Positions 34,139 to 42,564 of a DNA stretch of 64,000 bases are shown here, one piece after another. The stretch's first letter is position 1. Each line of letters opens with the position of its first letter. The notes under the pieces are model-generated. The model was given only the letters and a program-made list of their open reading frames with translations, ran no database searches and had not been told where the DNA came from. Both the position numbers and the translations under genes were made by a program. The stretch comes from Psychroflexus torquis ATCC 700755. GTDB taxonomy: Bacteria; Bacteroidota; Bacteroidia; Flavobacteriales; Flavobacteriaceae. The stretch covers positions 2,852,001-2,916,000 of the forward strand of contig NC_018721.1 in the NCBI RefSeq assembly GCF_000153485.2, written 5' to 3'.

Positions 34139-35219
34139 GGCTCTAGTTTAGGTCTGCGTTGATATTAAGTTTTCATATCTAGATTCGATTTGATTATACC
34201 GTTTCAATGTACCTAGAGCAATTGTTTCTTCCACAAAGGCGTTGGCTCTATCGCTTCTAGACTTTATATTTTCCTTTATTCGATACCAATTCATATATTG
34301 TTGTAGATATTTTGTTGATACTCCCCAAAAGGTATTTTCAATCCATTTTTTAACTCTATTGTGAGTAGAATTAACGTGTTGTATGTGATACTTTCCTTTT
34401 ACTCTTTCTCCTTTTGATGCATTTACGATGTGGAACTCTGTTTCGCTATCTTTGGCAAACCCTTTATAACTGTGATGGGCATCGCTACACAATATGGTTA
34501 TATCCTTTATAACACGTTTACCGATAGCATTTTCTATATCTACTTTTCCTATTCGACCGAGTTTAGCCACGCTAAGGTCTAATGTTGATTTTCTATCCTG
34601 TGTTACAATTACCGCAACTTGATCTTTACTTATACCTCTCTTTTTAGACTTACCGCCTCTTTTTCTTGATTCCCTATCTTTTACCTCCATACCTTTTTCT
34701 GATCTTAGGAAAAAGGTTTCGTCACTCTCTGTAATACCTGTAAAGTTGTCTTGGTCATCGTCATTTTTAGTATCGAATGAAGCTAATATCTTATGACGCC
34801 AATCAAAGGCTGTCTTTTTATTGATGCCTAATTCTGAACTTATTTTATCTAAACTTTTTTCTTGAACCATAAGACTTAAATAAGATGAAATCATATCCTT
34901 TCTTTGAAGTCCCGCCATCCAAGTGCCAGTATATTCAGTAAAGCTTCTATTGCAAGACTTGCACTTATAGCGCTGCGAGCCTTTGTCAACTCCAAAACGA
35001 ACATATTTTTCATGTAAACAATGTGGGCATCCGCCCATTTTATTATCTAAAATATGGCGACGGGAAGCCCGCTCAACCAATTGATTATGCTCAAGTGAAT
35101 CTGTAATATCCTTTAACAGATTATCACGATCTAGAGTGGATAGTGATAGTATTTCCTCTTTTAGATTATCTATGTTCATAATCTAAATATACATATAATA
35201 GCTGTATTAAACTAGAGCC
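34139..35219 (-). mobile_element. IS1595-family insertion sequence in the integrase gene
   Basis: The 1081-bp element ends in a perfect 12-bp inverted repeat (GGCTCTAGTTTA at 34139-34150 and TAAACTAGAGCC at 35208-35219). It is flanked by an 8-bp direct repeat AAATTAAT at 34131-34138 and 35220-35227, as IS1595 elements produce. Both flanks read into the recombinase frame (ELINL and KLEDID), which fixes the insertion point. It looks intact and recent. Confidence 0.95.
34148..35179 (-). CDS. IS1595-family (ISXO2-like) transposase
   Basis: This 343-residue protein has an N-terminal zinc ribbon (CPHCLHEKYVRFGVDKG ... CKSCNRSF, about 51-80) and a DDE-type catalytic domain of the IS1595 group: ITESDETFFL for the first acidic residue, LCSDAHHSYKGF for the second, and HVNSTHNRVKKWIENTFWGV for the third region. 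It fills almost the whole element and is intact. It is the only protein of the element. Confidence 0.93.
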   Translation of the reverse strand: MNIDNLKEEILSLSTLDRDNLLKDITDSLEHNQLVERASRRHILDNKMGGCPHCLHEKYVRFGVDKGSQRYKCKSCNRSFTEYTGTWMAGLQRKDMISSYLSLMVQEKSLDKISSELGINKKTAFDWRHKILASFDTKNDDDQDNFTGITESDETFFLRSEKGMEVKDRESRKRGGKSKKRGISKDQVAVIVTQDRKSTLDLSVAKLGRIGKVDIENAIGKRVIKDITILCSDAHHSYKGFAKDSETEFHIVNASKGERVKGKYHIQHVNSTHNRVKKWIENTFWGVSTKYLQQYMNWYRIKENIKSRSDRANAFVEETIALGTLKRYNQIESRYENLISTQT

Positions 35220-35348
35220 AAATTAATCAATTCACTGCGGCGTAAACCAGAGCCATACAGAAGTTCAACAATACACCTGTGTTTAAGGTTATTGGTGTGA
35301 GCAATAACGGCCAGAACCTCTTCCTTGGAAATTATAGTAGGGAGCTTA

Positions 35349-35506
35349 TATCAATTTAGTTTTTAAATGTTGTATTAAAAATTTGAATTATTTTTTACTT
35401 AATTGAGGAAAAAAATATAAGCATAGCATTAGTTACGGTTCTATTTTATGACGATTAATAAGTGAAAAAGAAACTTATTTTATCCGACATTTAGATACTA
35501 TATTGG
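35349..35506. mobile_element. MITE copy A inside the integrase gene
   Basis: A 158-bp non-coding insert with roughly 25-bp imperfect inverted ends (ATATCAATTTAGTTTTTAAA and ATACCAATATAGTATCTAAA on the opposite strand), flanked by TA (35347-35348 and 35507-35508). Its interior (AGCATAGCATTAGTTACGG, then GTGAAAAAGAAAC) matches the copies at 37.0-37.2 kb. Removing it with one TA restores the integrase frame (EFH-KLP). Confidence 0.85.
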
Positions 35507-36171
35507 TATGAAACTCCTTTCTAGGTCTTTCTACCTCATAAAACCGATTGGGCATACCCAATACAACTTCATAATAAAATTTGATGGCGTTAATGGCTTG
35601 ATTAACGCAAGAGTTGGACTTACCTTGGCGAATAAGCAGTTGCAGATACGCCCGTATGTGGCTTTCATTAATGGCCTGCAAATCTATATGTGGATACTGG
35701 TTTATAAAGTGTTCAAAAAAATGAACATAAGTTCGTATCGTGCTATTCGCATACCGTTTAAGCTCTAGTTTTAGTAAGTATTCTTCTGGACAACGGCGGT
35801 GCTGTTTTGTGACTTTTCGTTTTTTGTACCAGTCAATATCTACCTCTTCGTTAGAGGTATGAATAGGTCTATTGGTTAGAAATCGGTTATAATTAATCCA
35901 AGCCACTCCTTTAAAAGTAGTGTAAATAGTAGACAGGTTGTTTTTGGTATTTAAAACATAGGCCATATTATAACGTGCACTCCACTTAGGCTTATCTAGA
36001 CTTTTTATAAGCGCCTGTAAAACCTTATCTGGTGTAAACTTGATACCTATCATTTTTTTATTGTTGAGCATCAAATGATAGAGAGTGATGTTTTTTCGCA
36101 TAGTCATAATTCAATACTACATTAGTTTTAACTAATAAAAAGTATATTAGTCGTATAATATACGTTTGAAA

Positions 36172-36549
36172 ATGATTGATCATAAAATCTGTCCAGTTTG
36201 TGAATCTCCTCTCAAAGGAAGATCAGATAAAAAGTTTTGCTCTACAAAATGCAAGTCGATTAACCAGTACGAAACTCGGCAGGAAAAAGAAGCCTTCTAT
36301 TTGGAAGTAGACCGACGATTGAAAACGAATCGGAAAGTATTAAAAACATATAATTTTAGGGGATTTACTACTGTGCGGAAAGAATTGCTTATCAACGATG
36401 GTTTTGATCCAAATTTCTTCACACACTACTGGAAAAATAGCAAAGGAAATATCTATCTTTTCGTTTACGATTATGGATTTTTAGACCTTAAAAAGTCAGG
36501 GAAGGACAAATACCTTATTGTTCAATGGCAAGAGTATATGAGGAAATAA
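36172..36549 (+). CDS. Zinc-ribbon protein divergent from the integrase
   Basis: Started at the ATG at 36172 (125 residues); a TTG at 36166 is possible. The N terminus is a four-Cys zinc finger (CPVCESPLKGRSDKKFC..KC) like those of small DNA-associated proteins. A charged helical middle (YETRQEKEAFYLEVDRRLK) follows, then a conserved C-terminal part (NSKGNIYLFVYDYGFLDLKK). It is divergent from the recombinase with a shared 60-bp promoter region holding repeated ATTAGT words. A decayed copy of its end lies at the other border of the array, so it appears to belong to the system, perhaps as a regulator or directionality factor. Confidence 0.75.
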   Translation: MIDHKICPVCESPLKGRSDKKFCSTKCKSINQYETRQEKEAFYLEVDRRLKTNRKVLKTYNFRGFTTVRKELLINDGFDPNFFTHYWKNSKGNIYLFVYDYGFLDLKKSGKDKYLIVQWQEYMRK

Positions 36550-36870
36550 ATAGTTTATTAGGCTTACTCCATTTCACAGTGACCGAGAAAAAACTCCCGC
36601 CAATCTCTAGGATAGATTAAAGATGTTTCACTACAGAAGTCATAATCAAAAGAAACCTTTTGAAATAGAGGGTTAGTGCCTTGACTGGTGGAAACTTGAC
36701 TTCATCCTTTTAGAGTAGGAGGCAGGCCTGCCTGCATTCCTTGGAAGGCAGGTCGAACCACTTACATGTATTTTGACTGTAGCAATTTCAGTTTTCTTTT
36801 ACCACTTCCTCCTTTCCAACACTTTTCTCTTCCCCTAGCTTCTTTTCTGTGGAAACAGTCTTATACTTAA
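36550..36870. other. Intergenic stretch with no gene seen
   Basis: Nothing coding is supported here. It includes a GC-rich short palindrome, GGCAGGCCTGCC at 36721-36732, like those at 142 and 18210. Confidence 0.4.
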
Positions 36871-37068
36871 GTAAATTTATAAAGACGTTTAAATAAATTG
36901 AATTAAACGACGACCTAACTCAGCACAAGTTTTTGATGGATTGAAGTTAAAATAATTTGCACAGCCTTGGGTTACGGTAATCAGTTTTGATGAAAAGCAG
37001 GCGAAAAAAGCCTGAGCCGAAATCATTTTGGTAAGACGATTTATTGCGTCATTATAGGTCTAATACCA
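36871..37068. mobile_element. MITE copy B
   Basis: Shares with copies A and C the order AAATAAATTGAATT, GATTGAAGTTAAAATAA, GCACAGCCTTGGGTTACGG, GCAGGCGAAAAA, GACGATTTATTGCGTCATTA, TAGGTCTAATACCAAAT. The left end is less clear. It abuts and slightly overlaps copy C, giving a head-to-tail pair. Confidence 0.65.
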
Positions 37069-37236
37069 AATTATATTTATAATGCCGTATGAATAAATTG
37101 AATTATTTTTTGATTGATTGAAATCAAAAATAACTAGCATAGCCTTAGCTACGGTAATTATTTTTGATAAAAAGCAGGTGAAAAAGAAACGATTTATTGC
37201 GACATTATAGGTCTAATTTGGTATAATTTGGTATTA
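37061..37236. mobile_element. MITE copy C
   Basis: A 176-bp element with perfect 15-bp terminal inverted repeats (TAATACCAAATTATA at 37061-37075, TATAATTTGGTATTA at 37222-37236). The interior matches copy A and copy B, including GCATAGCCTTAGCTACGG and GGTGAAAAAGAAACG. It has no coding capacity. Confidence 0.85.
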
Positions 37237-37311
37237 CGCCCTAATCGAAATATTGCAAATAGTGATGTTGATAACTGTACGATATAAGAAACTCGTAGAT
37301 TAGATTAAAGT

Positions 37312-37605
37312 TTGAAGTTTAACTACAATGCTTATATTGATGACATCAGAATAATCATTTTAGAAGCTTTGGAAATTCACCCCGAAATTTTAAAGACACC
37401 TGAGCCAGACGTTCGGTTAGATTCAATTGGTGAACATGATATGAAAATCACCTCCCATACTTAGATAAATTCTCATGAGTATCGACCAGCTTATTGGGAA
37501 CAAATGGAGGCCATTAAAAAATCATGAGACGACCATAGAATAGAAATTCAAATTTCTCACCGTTTGGTATTTCATGGTGGAAAATTCAAACTTAATTCAA
37601 TTTAA
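37312..37605 (+). pseudogene. Decayed C-terminal end of an MscS-like channel gene
   Basis: One plus-strand frame reads ILEALEIHPEILKTPEPDV, then RLDSIGEHDMKITSHT, stop (TAG at 37462-37464), INSHEYRPAYWEQMEAIKKS, stop, DDHRIEIQISHRLVFHGG, ending with TAA at 37603-37605. This is the cytoplasmic C-terminal domain of small MscS channels (HPEVL..PEP.V ... FD..GIEIPFPQR). The first stop probably replaces Trp. The transmembrane part is missing, perhaps lost with the MITE insertions just upstream. Confidence 0.7.
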
Positions 37606-37624
37606 TTAGTACCGTATAAACCTA

Positions 37625-38812
37625 TTAAGTAAGGGATTTCTTGATGCGTTCTAAGGCTTCTTCAATATTAGCTTCGCTGGCAGCATAAGAAATTCTAATG
37701 CAGTTTGGATTACCAAAAGCTTCACCAGTTACAGTAGCTACATTGGCAACTTCCAATAAAAACATGGAGAAATCAGTTGCGTTTTCTATTTTCTTACCAT
37801 TAAAGGTTTTGCCGAAATAAAAGGAGATATTCGGAAACACATAAAAAGCACCCATAGGTTCATTACATTCAAAACCCTGAATTCCGCTAATTAAATCCAA
37901 TATCAATTTGCGTCTTGATTTGAATTTATCAATCATGAACTGAATCTTTTCCACAGGAGCTTCTAGTGCTGTAATAACTGCTCTTTGGGCAATACAATTG
38001 GCACCACTAGTAACTTGACCTTGAAGTTTCTTACAGGCATTAGCTATCTTCTCTGGAGCACCTATATATCCGATTCTCCAACCTGTCATGGCAAAAGCTT
38101 TGGAAACCCCGTTTACAGTAACAGTTCTATCGTACATAAAGTCAATTTCCCCCATAGAGAAAGTTTTTTTCTCTCCAAAATTAATGTGCTCGTAAATCTC
38201 GTCACTTACCACAACAATATCTGGATAATCTTTAAGCACCTCAGCCAAAGCTCGAAGTTCTTCTTCGGTATATACAGACCCACTTGGATTGCAAGGAGAA
38301 CTGTACCAAAGCATTTTTGTTTTGGGTGTTATGGCAGATCTAAGCTGATCTGCAGTCATTTTAAAATCTTGTTCTATGTCTGTCTGAACTTCAACTGCAA
38401 CACCTTCGTTCAATTTTACCATGTCTTTATAACTCACCCAATAGGGGCATGGTAAAATGACTTCATCTCCTGGGTTTAAAACGACAGAGGCAATATTGTA
38501 AAGAGACTGTTTAGCTCCCGTAGAAACCACAATTTGGTTGAGATTATAATCTAAATTATTATCCCTATTAAATTTTAATTGAACAGCTCTTTTTAAATCT
38601 TCATAACCATCTACTGGCGTGTAAGAATTATAATTATCATTTATAGCTTGAATAGCAGCTTCTCTGATAAAATCTGGAGTATTAAAGTCTGGTTCTCCGA
38701 GGCTAAGTCCTATAATATCTTTGCCTTCAGCTTTTAATTCTCTGGCTTTGGAGGCCATAGCTAGGGTTGCTGAAGTTTCAAGTTTTTGAATTTTATCAGA
38801 AAGTTGAATCAT
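37625..38812 (-). CDS. Pyridoxal-phosphate aminotransferase, aspartate aminotransferase type
   Basis: This 395-residue fold-type I enzyme of class I/II has the PLP lysine in VNGVSKAFAMTGWRIGY (about 233-249), the Asp that binds the PLP ring in VVSDEIYEHINF, NPSG in SPCNPSGSVY, and the substrate-binding Arg in CIRISYA near the end. It is full length for the AspB-type enzymes of Bacteroidota, which transfer amino groups between aspartate or prephenate-type substrates and 2-oxoglutarate. It is followed 13 bp upstream on the same strand by the desaturase gene, likely an incidental pair. Confidence 0.9.
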   Translation of the reverse strand: MIQLSDKIQKLETSATLAMASKARELKAEGKDIIGLSLGEPDFNTPDFIREAAIQAINDNYNSYTPVDGYEDLKRAVQLKFNRDNNLDYNLNQIVVSTGAKQSLYNIASVVLNPGDEVILPCPYWVSYKDMVKLNEGVAVEVQTDIEQDFKMTADQLRSAITPKTKMLWYSSPCNPSGSVYTEEELRALAEVLKDYPDIVVVSDEIYEHINFGEKKTFSMGEIDFMYDRTVTVNGVSKAFAMTGWRIGYIGAPEKIANACKKLQGQVTSGANCIAQRAVITALEAPVEKIQFMIDKFKSRRKLILDLISGIQGFECNEPMGAFYVFPNISFYFGKTFNGKKIENATDFSMFLLEVANVATVTGEAFGNPNCIRISYAASEANIEEALERIKKSLT

Positions 38813-38825
38813 AAATATAAGTAAA

Positions 38826-39920
38826 TTAAGAAAGTTGAGGTTCGCTGCCTAACGTTCGTAAATGTCTGAAGTGAGATTTAATAGCTTCTCGAGTAGATTT
38901 ATACTCGTTGTAAGGCAAATTAAATTCTTGAGCTGTTTCCTTTACAATTTCACTGATGTTATTGTAATGAACATGGCTAATATTTGGAAATATATGATGC
39001 TCTACTTGGTGATTAAGACCACCGCTAAACCAATTCATGATCTTATTGTTAGTGGCGAAGTTTGTGGTTGTAAACAATTGATGAATAGCCCATGTATTTT
39101 TCATTTCTCCGACTTCGTTTGGCATTGGCATATCATTTTTCTCAACCATATGAGCTAATTGGAAAATTACACTCAACATGATTCCTGCAGTATAATGCAT
39201 TACAAAAAAACCAATCAACACTTTCCACCAACCAATTCCAATTAAAATAGGAATTACAATCCAAATAGAAATATATAAAGCTTTAGTAATGGCCAATAAC
39301 CCCCATTGTTTAAAAGGACTTGGCATTTTACCGTAAGATAATTGTCTTTTCAAATAGCGTTTAGTTTGTTTAAAATCTGATGTTAACGCCCAGTTAAACG
39401 TTAATAACCCATATAAAAATACAGAATAAATGTGCTGAAATTTATGAAAACGATGCCACTTCGCATTATGAGAAAAACGAATAATTCCACTAGCATCAAT
39501 ATCTTCGTCATGACCGTGAATATTGGTATAGGTATGATGAAGAACATTGTGTTGAACTTGCCAATTATAAACATTTCCAGCAAGTATATAAATAGAACTT
39601 CCCATAAACTTGTTTACCCATTTTTTCTTTGAATAAGTCCCATGATTTCCATCATGCATAACATTCATACCAACACCAGCCATACCTATTCCCATAAGAA
39701 CAGTGAAAAGCAATTTCCACCAATCTGAAATATCTAGGAATAAAATTAAGAAGTAAGGGCTTAAGAATAAGCTAAACATAACAATAGTCTTAACATGCAA
39801 TTTCCAGTTTCCTGTTTTCTTAATGTTGTTGTCGTTGAAGTAAGCATTGACCCTTTTGTTAAGCGTTTTAAAGAACTTTTGTGGATCTTTCCTTGAAAAT
39901 TTGATACTTGAATTTACCAT
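38826..39920 (-). CDS. Membrane fatty acid (acyl) desaturase
   Basis: This 364-residue protein has four membrane helices and the three histidine boxes of front-end type desaturases: HDGNHGTYS (about 90-98), HNVLHHTYTN (about 124-133) and HQVEHHIFPNISH (about 301-313). No cytochrome b5 domain is present, so electrons come from a separate ferredoxin or similar donor. It introduces double bonds in membrane lipids and helps fluidity in the cold. Biologically it connects to the oleate hydratase cluster as producer versus consumer of unsaturated chains, although the two are 26 kb apart. Confidence 0.92.
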   Translation of the reverse strand: MVNSSIKFSRKDPQKFFKTLNKRVNAYFNDNNIKKTGNWKLHVKTIVMFSLFLSPYFLILFLDISDWWKLLFTVLMGIGMAGVGMNVMHDGNHGTYSKKKWVNKFMGSSIYILAGNVYNWQVQHNVLHHTYTNIHGHDEDIDASGIIRFSHNAKWHRFHKFQHIYSVFLYGLLTFNWALTSDFKQTKRYLKRQLSYGKMPSPFKQWGLLAITKALYISIWIVIPILIGIGWWKVLIGFFVMHYTAGIMLSVIFQLAHMVEKNDMPMPNEVGEMKNTWAIHQLFTTTNFATNNKIMNWFSGGLNHQVEHHIFPNISHVHYNNISEIVKETAQEFNLPYNEYKSTREAIKSHFRHLRTLGSEPQLS

Positions 39921-40107
39921 TGTAACAATTATTATAATAACAAATATAAAAATTAATTCTTATCAACATTAAGTATGCCTCCCAATTGTGTTTGATTTAT
40001 AATAATTTCAACTAGAAATTTGTTTAATTAAGTATTTCTCTTCAGGTAAACAATTTGAATAAATAAGGTAAAACAAGTGTTTACCTCTAAAAACAAATAA
40101 TATCTGT

Positions 40108-40115
40108 TATTTTTG
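40108..40115 (+). promoter_or_regulatory. Bacteroidota -7 box of rsmG
   Basis: TATTTTTG matches TAnnTTTG, 22 bp before the GTG start at 40137. Its place means transcription would begin near 40122, downstream of the ATG at 40113, which supports the GTG start. No clear -33 TTG was found. Confidence 0.4.
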
Positions 40116-40136
40116 ACGTTCATTAAATATATAAGC

Positions 40137-40772
40137 GTGAGTTTACTATTAAAATATTTCCCCGATTTAGACGACAATCAATTAAAGCAGTTTGAGAAAA
40201 TCTCTGAAGTCTATAAAGATTGGAATCAGAAAATTAACGTTGTTTCTCGAAAAGATATCGATGAAATCTATATTCGCCATGTCCTACATAGCATGGGGAT
40301 TGCGAAAATTCAACCTTTTTTACCTGGCTCAAAAGTTTTAGATGTTGGAACTGGCGGTGGGTTTCCAGGAATTCCATTGGCAATTTTATTTCCAGAAACT
40401 GAATTTACTTTAGTGGATAGCATTGGTAAGAAAATTAAAGTTGTGGAGGACGTGGTTGAAGAACTCGGTCTTCAAAACGTAAAAGCTATTAACGATAGGG
40501 TTGAAAATATTTCAGGTGAATTTGATTTTATAGTCAGTAGAGCAGTTGCTGTTATGCCTAGCTTTGTGCATTGGGTAAAAGGTAAAATCGCAAAGCACTC
40601 ACTACACGAAAGAAAAAACGGTATTCTTTATTTAAAAGGTGGAGATCTATCAGAGGAAATAGAGCCCTACAGAACTGTAGAAGTCTTTGAGCTCTCAGAT
40701 ATTTTTGAAGAAGAATTTTTCGACACCAAAAAAGTGGTTTATTTACCGATGAAATATAAAGGCAAACCATAG
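40137..40772 (+). CDS. rsmG: 16S rRNA (guanine-527-N7)-methyltransferase RsmG
   Basis: Started at the GTG at 40137, giving MSLLLKYFPDLDDNQ, the usual N terminus in this group (211 residues). An ATG at 40113 would add residues lying upstream of the likely transcription start. It has WNQKINVVSRKDIDEIYIRH and the SAM-binding motif VLDVGTGGGFPGIPLAILFP (about 65-84), then VDSIGKKI and the SRAV motif (VSRAVAV). It methylates G527 of 16S rRNA; loss gives low-level streptomycin resistance in other bacteria. It stands alone with a terminator shared with pruA. Confidence 0.95.
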   Translation: MSLLLKYFPDLDDNQLKQFEKISEVYKDWNQKINVVSRKDIDEIYIRHVLHSMGIAKIQPFLPGSKVLDVGTGGGFPGIPLAILFPETEFTLVDSIGKKIKVVEDVVEELGLQNVKAINDRVENISGEFDFIVSRAVAVMPSFVHWVKGKIAKHSLHERKNGILYLKGGDLSEEIEPYRTVEVFELSDIFEEEFFDTKKVVYLPMKYKGKP

Positions 40773-40787
40773 CTTTAAAATTGAAAA

Positions 40788-40814
40788 AGCCTCTGAACTA
40801 GGTGTCCAGAGGCT
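40788..40814. terminator. Bidirectional terminator between rsmG and pruA
   Basis: AGCCTCTG (40788-40795) pairs with CAGAGGCT (40807-40814), flanked by AAAAA on the left and CTTTC on the right, so it can end both convergent transcripts. Confidence 0.75.
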
Positions 40815-40840
40815 CTTTCATGTCAATTTAGTCCAATCAA

Positions 40841-42466
40841 TTATCCCATATGTGGGTAGGTATAATAAGTAGCTGGTACAAAAGTTTCTTTGATCAATCT
40901 TGGAGAAGACCATCTCAATAAATTGAATTTTGAACCTGCTTTATCGTTAGTTCCACTATTTCTAGCTCCACCAAAGGGTTGGCGTCCTACAACAGCACCA
41001 GTGCATTTGTCATTGATATAGAAATTACCAGCAGAATTTTGTAAAATATCTGTAGCTACAGAAGCCGCATAGCGATCTGTAGAGATAATTGAGCCTGTTA
41101 GCCCATACTGACTTGTTTCATCGACAAGGTGAAGAGTATCTTCAAACTTAGTGTCATCATAAACATAAAGGGTCAATACCGGACCAAATAATTCTTCCAC
41201 CATAGTTTCATACTGTGGATTGGTGGTCACAATTACTGTAGGTTCTATAAAATAACCTTTAGACTTGTCATAATTACCACCTACAATAATTTCAGCTTCA
41301 TCACTATCTTTGGCTCTGTCGATGTATTTTGCTAGTTTATCAAAGGACTGTTCGTGGATAACGGCACCGATAAAATTATCGAAATCACCTGTAGAACCCA
41401 TTTTAATAGACGTAACGTCTTTCACTAATCTTTCTTTTACACTAGGCCATAAGCTGTTAGAAATATAAGATCTTGAAGCTGCACTACATTTTTGACCTTG
41501 AAATTCAAAGGCACCTCTTAATAAAGCAGTAGCAACCATTTGTGCATCTGCAGATTTGTGTGCGATAATAAAATCTTTACCACCAGTTTCTCCTACAATT
41601 CTAGGGTAGGTATTATAGGTATGTATGTTTTCTCCAATTTTAGCCCAGATTCCTTTAAAGACGTCAGTGCTTCCTGTAAAATGGATTCCAGCGAATTCTT
41701 TTCTTGCTAAAATTTTATCAGTAATCATGACAGGATCTCCCATAATCATATTGATAACACCGTCAGGTAAACCAGCTTCTTTGAAAACTTCCATAATAAC
41801 TTGAGCAGATAACATTTGGCTATCACTTGGCTTCCAAACGGCAACATTACCCATTAATGCAGCACTAGAGGGCAGATTTCCCGCAATGGCTGTAAAATTA
41901 AAGGGAGTGATAGCGTACACAAATCCTTCTAAAGGTCTATGCTCTAGTCTATTCCATTCATTGTCTGCAGATTCTGGTTGCTCTCTGTAGATTTCAGTCA
42001 TATATTCTACATTGAATCTTAAGAAATCACAAAGCTCACAAGCTGAATCGATTTCGGCTTGTAAAACAGTTTTAGATTGACCAATCATGGTCGTTGCATT
42101 TATTCTGTCTCTATATGGCCCTGCAATAAGATCTGCAGCTTTTAGAAATATAGCAGCTCTTTGTTCCCAAGGAAGTTTGGCCCATTTTTTTCTTGCTTCA
42201 AGAGCAGAATCAATGGCTTGTTCTACGTGCTTTTCTTCAGCATTATGAAAGATGCCAACTTCGTGTTGATGGTCGTGAGGTGGTCGGATGCTTTTAGTAT
42301 GCCCTGTCTTAATTTCTTCACTTCCAATATATAAGGGGACTTCAGCTTTTTCGTTATACACCTTTTTATACATTTTTTGTATCGATTCTCTCTCTGGAGA
42401 TCCGGGTGCGTATGATTTGATAGGTTCGTTTATTGCTTTTGGCACTTGAAAATATCCTTTTCCCAT
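40841..42466 (-). CDS. pruA: L-glutamate gamma-semialdehyde (P5C) dehydrogenase
   Basis: This 541-residue aldehyde dehydrogenase shows the PruA wording: general base Glu in VGETGGKDF, nucleophilic Cys in GQKCSAASR (about residue 320), NDKCTGAVVGRQPFGGARNSG near the C terminus. It is a stand-alone enzyme, not fused to proline dehydrogenase. It oxidises glutamate semialdehyde to glutamate in proline degradation. No proline dehydrogenase lies next to it. The length fits mitochondrial-type P5C dehydrogenases. Confidence 0.93.
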   Translation of the reverse strand: MGKGYFQVPKAINEPIKSYAPGSPERESIQKMYKKVYNEKAEVPLYIGSEEIKTGHTKSIRPPHDHQHEVGIFHNAEEKHVEQAIDSALEARKKWAKLPWEQRAAIFLKAADLIAGPYRDRINATTMIGQSKTVLQAEIDSACELCDFLRFNVEYMTEIYREQPESADNEWNRLEHRPLEGFVYAITPFNFTAIAGNLPSSAALMGNVAVWKPSDSQMLSAQVIMEVFKEAGLPDGVINMIMGDPVMITDKILARKEFAGIHFTGSTDVFKGIWAKIGENIHTYNTYPRIVGETGGKDFIIAHKSADAQMVATALLRGAFEFQGQKCSAASRSYISNSLWPSVKERLVKDVTSIKMGSTGDFDNFIGAVIHEQSFDKLAKYIDRAKDSDEAEIIVGGNYDKSKGYFIEPTVIVTTNPQYETMVEELFGPVLTLYVYDDTKFEDTLHLVDETSQYGLTGSIISTDRYAASVATDILQNSAGNFYINDKCTGAVVGRQPFGGARNSGTNDKAGSKFNLLRWSSPRLIKETFVPATYYTYPHMG

Positions 42467-42564
42467 AATTTATCTGTTATTTAATATTTATGTAAATATA
42501 ATTGATATAATTTAACTATAAAGTTTAGTATGATAAGCTTTTATTAATACCTGTTAATAAGGAT

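Larger units (their letters stand above)
33728..36107 (-). pseudogene. Tyrosine recombinase of the cassette array, broken by two insertions
   Basis: The gene is in three pieces. The N-terminal piece (36107-35509) has an unusual leader (YHLMLNNKKMIGIKF, then WSARYNMAYVLNT) and a SAM-like core-binding domain (YANSTIRTYVHFFEHFI). The middle piece (35346-35228) encodes KLPTIISKEEVLAVI and ELLYGSGLRRSELINL with the first catalytic Arg. The C-terminal piece (34130-33728) has [34 protein letters not shown] (H-x-x-R), [16 protein letters not shown] with the nucleophilic Tyr. Removing the MITE (35349-35506) and the IS (34139-35219, with one 8-bp repeat) restores one frame of about 375 residues. It lacks the extra segment between the Arg and HxxR boxes that marks integron IntI. 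It is probably inactive now. Confidence 0.88.
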
